From: Basilea psittacipulmonis DSM 24701
GTDB lineage: Bacteria > Pseudomonadota > Gammaproteobacteria > Burkholderiales > Burkholderiaceae_B
Reading direction: 5' to 3'
Length of the DNA stretch: 64,000 nucleotides
Assembly: GCF_000743945.1 (NCBI RefSeq)
Contig: NZ_CP009238.1
Span: 1,426,001 to 1,490,000, forward strand
The notes under the pieces are model-generated. The model was not told the origin of the DNA, ran no database searches, and saw only the letters and a list, made by a program, of their open reading frames with translations. How positions within the stretch are numbered: the stretch's first letter is position 1; each line of letters opens with the position of its first letter. Made by a program: the position numbers and the translations under genes. Below are positions 57,945 through 64,000 of this stretch, piece after piece.

Positions 57945-59411
57945 TTAATGAGTATCGTGTCCTGATAACTCATCTGGAGAGTCAGGAAAATCGCCACGTT
58001 CAGGCAAATCATCAGATTCTGGGATATAGTCGCCACGTTCAGATGAATTGTCTAGAACAGGACCTGGGGCCCCACCCATCATCGCACCAACTGCTTGGTT
58101 TAATTCAGGGTAAGTATATTCTTTACCATTAGTGAACTTGATTTTCTGACTATCGCCTGATACATCAATCTTCAAATTCAATGGTTCATTCTCATCCTGA
58201 GGTTCTACCACGCCGAATGAACTTAACAATCCTGCATACACTGGTAATGTAAATTTAACCTCTGCAAAATCATTCTGATGAAGGGCTTTGTCAATGTTTT
58301 CAGCCACTGAAATCCATGATCTCAAATCCACATCCCCTTTCACAGAGAAGCTATCTACCGTATCCTCTATATCAGCACGAGGATTATCATTGTATTTGAA
58401 ACTCGCGTGACCGCTTAGATTCGTTTTAAATCCATCCGCCGATTCCAATTCAAGCTTCTTAAATTCCATTTGCATAGGTTGGTCTGGCTGGATATAAGCG
58501 AAAATCTTGTCACCCTCATCTAGCACGGGTACATTTTTGGAGTCATATTGAGCATAAAGTTTTTTGCCGATATTCACGCCATTAATATTCAAATCATCAA
58601 TTAATGCATCCCCTGATACCGTCGCTCTACCCAATAACTCACCTTGTCCCGTTACTGGTTTTATATCCATTTTCTGTGAGAAGTTCCATTCTTTGGCTTT
58701 CAAAGAGAATTGAAACATTTTGGAATCAACATTCACATCTTTAAATGTCATCTGGTACTTTAATGATTGAAGAATCGTGTTAACCACCTCTTTCTCATTA
58801 TCCAAGTTCTTAGGCAAATACAAATCATTCAAACCAAAATGCGAAGCACCAATAGAAAGTAGCGTACCTGTCGTATTATCAACGAATTTTGTACCGTCCA
58901 TCACATAAGAAAGATGATGCACTTTTTCTTTATCAAACGTCAGGTCTAAATTACCTTTATCGATATTTACCTGATACTTACCATCCACACTCATGCGGAT
59001 ATTTTTTGCAAAACCTTTTAGATCAGTTACCCCTGAATAATAGGTCCAAAATTCACTATTCTGTTCATCAACTGAAAGTTGAACAGATGAATCTCTAGAA
59101 GCCTCTTCTTTAAACTCACCATAAGCCACAACAGGCACCAACCCTGTTTTGTGGAGTTTTAAATAAGGATAAGGGCCTGGATAGACATTAAAAGCACTTT
59201 TGCTACCATCCTGAACATTCGATAATTCTACTACCTTCTTAAAGAAACCGTTTTCACTTACACGTAGGCTAAAAGGAAATCCCTTTTCCTTAAACAGTTC
59301 ATCTAAGTGAGTGACTTGTTCATTAATCTTCTGTCCATTTACATAGATTAACCCCGTGTTGACCGCCAAAGCCAACACCACCACACCTGTTCCGTATTTT
59401 AAAAGTTTCAT
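57945..59411 (-). CDS. DUF945 (YdgA-like) exported protein
   Basis: A 488-residue protein with an N-terminal membrane or signal segment ([22 protein letters not shown]) and a long beta-rich periplasmic part. [10 protein letters not shown] followed by LVPVVA resembles the conserved hGPhP block of the YdgA/DUF945 family. The C-terminal 40 residues are acidic and Pro/Ser-rich with a repeated ERGDY/ERGDF motif, probably disordered. Function unknown. It overlaps rsmA by 4 bp as last gene of lptD-surA-rsmA. Confidence 0.78.
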   Translation of the reverse strand: MKLLKYGTGVVVLALAVNTGLIYVNGQKINEQVTHLDELFKEKGFPFSLRVSENGFFKKVVELSNVQDGSKSAFNVYPGPYPYLKLHKTGLVPVVAYGEFKEEASRDSSVQLSVDEQNSEFWTYYSGVTDLKGFAKNIRMSVDGKYQVNIDKGNLDLTFDKEKVHHLSYVMDGTKFVDNTTGTLLSIGASHFGLNDLYLPKNLDNEKEVVNTILQSLKYQMTFKDVNVDSKMFQFSLKAKEWNFSQKMDIKPVTGQGELLGRATVSGDALIDDLNINGVNIGKKLYAQYDSKNVPVLDEGDKIFAYIQPDQPMQMEFKKLELESADGFKTNLSGHASFKYNDNPRADIEDTVDSFSVKGDVDLRSWISVAENIDKALHQNDFAEVKFTLPVYAGLLSSFGVVEPQDENEPLNLKIDVSGDSQKIKFTNGKEYTYPELNQAVGAMMGGAPGPVLDNSSERGDYIPESDDLPERGDFPDSPDELSGHDTH

Positions 59412-60181
59412 TTACTTTCCCTATCAAAACAATAATCAGATAATTTAATAAAATCCGTCACTGACAACTCTTCCGGACGAGCCGTTTCCGAAATACCTAC
59501 TACATCCCAATCGATCTGATACGCTTGTAAACTACGTCTTAACATCTTGCGTTTTTGGCTAAACGCTTCTAATACCATTCGCGAAAATGTTTCATAAGAT
59601 CGAGCTTGGGGTCTATCATTAGGTAATGGAATCATCCGAACGATTGATGACATCACCTTAGGAGGAGGATTAAACGCCTCGGGTGGCACATCAAACAAAG
59701 AAAACATCTTATACCGTTCCTGTAGCATCACAGACAAACGTCCATATGCACTCGAACCAGGCTGAGCCACCATTCTATCTATCACTTCTTTCTGTAGCAT
59801 AAAATGCTGGTCAACGACCAAATGAGCCACATTCATTAAATGAAATAACAAAGGCGTTGAAATATTATACGGTAAATTTCCAACAATTCTTAATGGATGC
59901 CCGCATAAAGAAAAATCAAATTCTAAGGCATCGATTTCATGCACAGTTAATTTTTCTGGAGGATACGTATTTCTAAGTCGTTTAGCCAAATCTCTGTCAA
60001 TTTCTACTACTTGTAAATGATTTAAGCGATGAAGCAAAGGAGCGGTCAAAGCGGAAAGACCTGGACCAATTTCCACCATACGATCAGTAGAAAGGGGGGC
60101 AATCACCCCCACAATTTCATCGATTACGCTTTGGTCAGATAAGAAATGTTGGCCAAAGCGTTTTCTTGCCTGATGAGCCAT
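59408..60181 (-). CDS. rsmA: 16S rRNA dimethyladenosine transferase RsmA/KsgA
   Basis: A 257-residue SAM-dependent enzyme dimethylating A1518/A1519 of 16S r[22 protein letters not shown] is the conserved start; the SAM motif is [12 protein letters not shown]; the catalytic motif is [11 protein letters not shown]. It is 1 bp after surA. In many proteobacteria pdxA lies between surA and rsmA; it is absent here. Confidence 0.96.
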   Translation of the reverse strand: MAHQARKRFGQHFLSDQSVIDEIVGVIAPLSTDRMVEIGPGLSALTAPLLHRLNHLQVVEIDRDLAKRLRNTYPPEKLTVHEIDALEFDFSLCGHPLRIVGNLPYNISTPLLFHLMNVAHLVVDQHFMLQKEVIDRMVAQPGSSAYGRLSVMLQERYKMFSLFDVPPEAFNPPPKVMSSIVRMIPLPNDRPQARSYETFSRMVLEAFSQKRKMLRRSLQAYQIDWDVVGISETARPEELSVTDFIKLSDYCFDRESK

Positions 60182-60182
60182 T

Positions 60183-61550
60183 TTATTTACTCAACTTGTT
60201 GTCAATATAAGCACCGGCACGAATCTGTGCATAAAAGTTTTCCAATGCCGCTTGAGCTCTTTCCTCGTAAATATTGTTACGTGCGAGGTTACGACGGACA
60301 ATATTCGTAATATCTTGAGCATCTTTTGCATTGACTTTAACAATGTACAAAGCATTATTGGCAATAAAAGGCTTGCTATAAGTGCCTATCGCTGTTTCAT
60401 GTAACGCTTTTAACATCACAGGCGAGGTATCCGTTTCCGTCAACCAACCCACATCACCCCCTAAAGGTGCTGAATTATCATCCGAGTATTTTCTAGCGAC
60501 GGTATTAAAATCAGCACCTGATTGCAATTCCTTATAAGCCTCTTGAATCTTAGCTTTCGCTAAATCTGGTGTGAGTACAGGCGTTGCCACCACGCGAATA
60601 AGCTGCGTTTCAAAGCGTTGCATCATAATGGGTTTACCTGATTTCAGCTGTTTAGCCAGTTCAGATTCTTGCGTACTAATCGATTGTTTTCTGTGTTTCA
60701 CCACCCCACGTCTTTCAACAACACGTAGAATATGAATACCATTAGGAGCTTCAATCGGTCTTGATACACCACCGTCAGGGACGTTCTGAGTAGCATCAAT
60801 AAAAAGCTGAGGCCAATCTTCTAACAATCTCAACCCTAGGTCTCCACCCGCTGAGGCATTCTGAGCAGCCGAGTATCGAAGTGCCAATGAGGCAAAATCT
60901 ACGCCTTGAGATAAACTTTTGTAGATTTGTTGAATCGTATCACTGATTTTTTTAATCTGTTCAGGGCTAGGATGCTCTGGTAACGGTAAAAAAATCTGTT
61001 GCAAATGAATCGCCTTTGGCACAAAATAAGGCTGTGTCACATCTATTGGTTTAATCTGATGATCAAGTAATCCCAAAGGATGTTCTTTTAAGAATCCATC
61101 AACATCTACTTCATCGACCACAACTTCATTTTGGACGATCGCTTGGCGTAACATCTGCATACGAAGTTCTGTTCTGAAATTCTCAATATAATCATCCCAT
61201 CTTAGCCCTTCTCTTTGGACCGCCACTCTTAACTGATCCAAATTCATATTGTTACGCATAGCCGTATCGGTCAACGCGGCAGATAACTGTTGAGGGGTAA
61301 CTTCGATACCGTATTGGTCAGCACGCTGCGTCAATAACTGTTCATTAATCAAAGCGTTTAACACATCTTCTTTTTGTCGTAGGTTCGAATGATTAATACG
61401 CAAAGTTGCTAAACGTTGGTTTAACTGTGTTTCGGTAATAATTTGGCTGTTAACAACGGCGACCACGCGATCGATAGGCGTCGCCGAAAAAGCCATTGTC
61501 GGCAATAAAGCAGACACTAATAAAATTTTTTTAATATGAGAACGCATCAT
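60183..61550 (-). CDS. surA: Periplasmic chaperone SurA
   Basis: A 455-residue chaperone/PPIase for outer-membrane proteins, including LptD encoded upstream. It has a signal peptide ([20 protein letters not shown]), the N-terminal chaperone domain ([21 protein letters not shown]), two parvulin domains (with GGDLGLR and GGDVGWL) and a C-terminal helix. It overlaps lptD by 4 bp. With three Par27-like proteins elsewhere, the window encodes four periplasmic parvulin-family proteins. Confidence 0.95.
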   Translation of the reverse strand: MMRSHIKKILLVSALLPTMAFSATPIDRVVAVVNSQIITETQLNQRLATLRINHSNLRQKEDVLNALINEQLLTQRADQYGIEVTPQQLSAALTDTAMRNNMNLDQLRVAVQREGLRWDDYIENFRTELRMQMLRQAIVQNEVVVDEVDVDGFLKEHPLGLLDHQIKPIDVTQPYFVPKAIHLQQIFLPLPEHPSPEQIKKISDTIQQIYKSLSQGVDFASLALRYSAAQNASAGGDLGLRLLEDWPQLFIDATQNVPDGGVSRPIEAPNGIHILRVVERRGVVKHRKQSISTQESELAKQLKSGKPIMMQRFETQLIRVVATPVLTPDLAKAKIQEAYKELQSGADFNTVARKYSDDNSAPLGGDVGWLTETDTSPVMLKALHETAIGTYSKPFIANNALYIVKVNAKDAQDITNIVRRNLARNNIYEERAQAALENFYAQIRAGAYIDNKLSK

Positions 61551-63937
61551 TCATACCTTTCATACTTTGAGTTAAGTTCATTTTCTGGATTAACCGCTTC
61601 GTATCCTGGAATACTCTTACGTAAAACCTCAACAGGATTAGTACCTAATGAACCTAACCCTTGAAGTTCTAATTGCAGGTAAATCGCAGAGTTTTGGGCA
61701 TTTTTCCCTACCGCATAACGCTGCAACACAATTCTACCTGCCCAACAACAATTACCCTTATATTCTATCCCTAGAATAGACTGTGATAATCGTTTTTCAC
61801 GAATCGCATAATCCAAACGTCCGACTGCATAAAGATTTTTAGTAAATGGCCACTGAAACGCCATCCCCACGGTTTCTTTACCTGTCGAATCAGAATAATT
61901 AGGATTAGGCATATAACTTAATGGATCGCGTTTATAACGATAACTGAGTGAAAATGATGTTAATCGTTTAGGCATCCATCGAATACTCGCCATTGTAGCA
62001 ATATTTTGGTATTGTTTTGAGCTGACCTGACCGCCCAGTTCAAGATCTAATGTATTGGTCAACGCAACCTCAGCATTCACCAACATATCAGAACGTCCAT
62101 AATTATCAGGGTCTTCTCCTGGCAACCACACACGTTTTTCATTCAAATAATAACGCTGTGCTAATTGTAGTGCCAATCGCTGTTTGCCCGAATCTTCATC
62201 GTACCAGCGAGAACTCAAGCCCACGGTGACGATATTACCTGTGTTAATGCGATCCCATCCTGTATAGCGATTAGGCTTAAACACAGATCCCATACTAAAC
62301 TCAGATAAACTGGTATCGTACACGGGAATATCCGATTGATCGCGATAAGGAATACTCACCAAATAAACCCTTGGTTCTAATGTTTGGATACTAGGCTGAC
62401 CAAATAAACTGGTTTTTCTTCTAAAAATCATCCCACTGTCCAAACTAAAGATGGGTAATACACGATTAACGGTGGCACGATTTCGACCTGATTGGCTAGA
62501 AATCGGGTAATTCACATTCGGGTAAACTTGTCGCCATGTATTAAGGTACTGCTGATACCAATTCGTTTCATAACGTGTCGCATGTAACCCCACTTCTGGA
62601 ATGATGTACCAGCCTGCCTTTCTAATCGGATAAGACACGCGAGTATAACTCATGTAGCGAGTGCCGTCTGGAGCACGGTGTCCGCCTGTGTATTGGGTCC
62701 ATGGTAGCTTATCGCCAAAATATTTTGGAAACTCAAACCGCGTGATGCTATTTTCTGTGGATACATCAAATCCATACCAGTCATAACGTTTACCTTTTAG
62801 GGTAAATTCAGGCAAGCGTTCATATTGTCCATAAACCGTATCAGATGTCTGATCTTGCAACACTTGGTATTTTTGGAGGGTAAGCTTTGCTGTCCAATAA
62901 TTTCCATCATCGGCATTCAAAGAGATGGAACGATTTAAGTAGATCGTATCGCCTAAATCAATGACACCTCGTCTGAAATCACGGTAGTAATCATCATCCG
63001 ACACGGCGTTCCAATCCACATCCATGCTAATTTTGAAGTCATCGATCTGGCCTAATCGTTGGTGATGACGATAATTCCAAGACCAGCGAGATTGGTGCAA
63101 CTGCGTATCGCGAGGCATATAACTCCATCCAATCTGACCATTTCCCGTCGTCGTCAAATAACGTGCTTCGGTTTCCAATAAGGCACCGTGTTTCGTTAAG
63201 ATTCTCGGCGTTAAAGTTAGATCATAGTTCGGTGCCAAATTAATAAAATAAGGCACGCTCAAATCCAAACCACTACGTGACGTAATGCTGATCATGGGGG
63301 CTAGAAAACCCGTTGTTTTTTCTTTTCTTAATACATAAGACAAATAAGGGAACCAAAACACGGGGGTTCCTTTGATGTAAAGTGTGGCATCTCGAGCTTG
63401 AACACTATTTTTGGCATCATTTACTTTCAACACTTTAGAACGTACCTGCCACACCTGATCTTCGCATGGGCAGGCTGAATACACGGCATCATCAAAGACG
63501 ATGATGTTATTGTCTTTTAGAACAGCGGATTTTGCATAACCTACGCCATTATTTAGCAAGTGATATTTGATATTCGTAATCTGACCTGATTCTTCATCAA
63601 AATGATAGTCAGCCGTATCGCCTGTGATCAATGTTCCGTCTTTTAAGACACGGATATTCCCAACCAAGGTGGCCGTATTTTTATTCTGGTCATATACGAT
63701 TTTATCGCCTTTTAGAATAATATCGGCACGTCTGACCTGAGCGTTTTGGCCCAATGTCAACGTATTATCGGCATAGAACACATCTCGGCTTTTTGTATAG
63801 CTCGCCAACTGATTATCTTTAGGAGACTGTTCTGATAATAAATTGATACTCTCAAGTGGCTCACTGGCCATCGCATATAAGCTACAAAATGGTAATCCAA
63901 TAGCCAAAGAAATAAGACGAATATATATTTTATCCAT
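61547..63937 (-). CDS. lptD: LPS-assembly protein LptD
   Basis: A 796-residue outer-membrane protein that inserts LPS in the outer leaflet with LptE. It has a signal peptide (IYIRLISLAIGLPFCSLYAMA), an OstA-type N-terminal domain (LTLGQNAQVRRADIILKGDKI ... GDTADYHFDEESGQI) and a large C-terminal barrel. The disulphide cysteines are visible: YSACPCED in the N-terminal part and GNCCWAGR near the end. The length is normal. It is the first gene of lptD-surA-rsmA-DUF945. Confidence 0.95.
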   Translation of the reverse strand: MDKIYIRLISLAIGLPFCSLYAMASEPLESINLLSEQSPKDNQLASYTKSRDVFYADNTLTLGQNAQVRRADIILKGDKIVYDQNKNTATLVGNIRVLKDGTLITGDTADYHFDEESGQITNIKYHLLNNGVGYAKSAVLKDNNIIVFDDAVYSACPCEDQVWQVRSKVLKVNDAKNSVQARDATLYIKGTPVFWFPYLSYVLRKEKTTGFLAPMISITSRSGLDLSVPYFINLAPNYDLTLTPRILTKHGALLETEARYLTTTGNGQIGWSYMPRDTQLHQSRWSWNYRHHQRLGQIDDFKISMDVDWNAVSDDDYYRDFRRGVIDLGDTIYLNRSISLNADDGNYWTAKLTLQKYQVLQDQTSDTVYGQYERLPEFTLKGKRYDWYGFDVSTENSITRFEFPKYFGDKLPWTQYTGGHRAPDGTRYMSYTRVSYPIRKAGWYIIPEVGLHATRYETNWYQQYLNTWRQVYPNVNYPISSQSGRNRATVNRVLPIFSLDSGMIFRRKTSLFGQPSIQTLEPRVYLVSIPYRDQSDIPVYDTSLSEFSMGSVFKPNRYTGWDRINTGNIVTVGLSSRWYDEDSGKQRLALQLAQRYYLNEKRVWLPGEDPDNYGRSDMLVNAEVALTNTLDLELGGQVSSKQYQNIATMASIRWMPKRLTSFSLSYRYKRDPLSYMPNPNYSDSTGKETVGMAFQWPFTKNLYAVGRLDYAIREKRLSQSILGIEYKGNCCWAGRIVLQRYAVGKNAQNSAIYLQLELQGLGSLGTNPVEVLRKSIPGYEAVNPENELNSKYERYE

Positions 63938-63964
63938 GTAAATATCGTAAAATCAAAGAATACA

Positions 63965-63990
63965 GCCTTAAAAAAATTTAAAATTAAGGC
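63965..63990. other. Small hairpin upstream of lptD
   Basis: GCCTTAA (63965-63971) pairs with TTAAGGC (63984-63990) around an A/T-only loop of 12 nt. It lies 27 bp upstream of the lptD ATG. It may be the terminator of a gene beyond the window or part of the lptD promoter region; neither can be decided. Confidence 0.35.
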
Positions 63991-64000
63991 GATAAAGTTT

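Overview
The window looks like chromosome from a small-genome, AT-rich betaproteobacterium of the Alcaligenaceae type (the Taylorella / Pelistega / Basilea / Bordetella side of the order). This rests on gene order and protein type: smc-zipA-ligA, hda-HAD-pcnB-folK behind an AI-2E/PerM permease, dapD-dapE-prmB, glyQ-glyS-gmhB-plsC, lptD-surA-rsmA, BolA next to Par27-like foldases, and a lysine/alanine-rich histone H1-like protein. Species is not claimed and base composition was judged by eye. I see no prophage, insertion sequence, CRISPR array or rRNA; there is one tRNA (Cys).

Layout. 1-3 kb: branched-chain amino acid type ABC transporter (binding protein, LivH, truncated LivM), minus strand. 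3-7 kb: yciB, DoxX, an AI-2E family permease with an unusual purM, and an SLT lipoprotein. 7.4-12.2 kb: dapD-dapE-prmB-yheS. 12.2-15.4 kb: a glycosyltransferase preceded by a 15-C tract, a MerR regulator, and lldD. 15.5-18.1 kb: a repeat array and two tandem TRAP-type binding proteins. 18.2-23.2 kb: pmbA divergent from darP-esterase-gltX-histone H1-like gene. 23.4-29.4 kb: MFS transporter, small membrane protein, fumC, tRNA-Cys, Nudix-pyrD. 29.8-33.9 kb: three tandem Par27-like PPIases with bolA, a thioredoxin-like gene and a molybdopterin-binding-domain gene. 34.3-40.9 kb: ligA-zipA-smc. 41-47.8 kb: lplT-xerD-tsaE-amiC-mutL-miaA. 48.1-57.8 kb: folK-pcnB-HAD-hda-perM and ygjP-plsC-gmhB-glyS-glyQ. 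57.9-63.9 kb: DUF945 protein-rsmA-surA-lptD.

Most genes are housekeeping. They serve lysine/peptidoglycan precursors (dapD, dapE), cell separation (zipA, amiC, xerD, smc, yciB), outer-membrane assembly (lptD, surA, Par27-like proteins, gmhB, glycosyltransferase, plsC, lplT), DNA repair (ligA, mutL), translation (gltX, glyQS, prmB, yheS, darP, miaA, tsaE, rsmA) and carbon use (lldD, fumC, TRAP and ABC binding proteins).

The less ordinary content is as follows. (1) purM is of the longer type I associate with Bacteroidota, while the hda/perM locus, where relatives as I recall keep the usual purM, has only a gene-free gap. (2) Two loci look like homopolymer contingency loci: C15 directly before the glycosyltransferase start, and A9 near the end of the histone H1-like gene, where one extra base would restore a conserved-looking WPFP tail. 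(3) Next to the TRAP binding-protein gene is an array of stranded gene tails that encode the same C-terminus through synonymous codons. (4) Five of the seven convergent intergenic regions carry their own private direct repeats.
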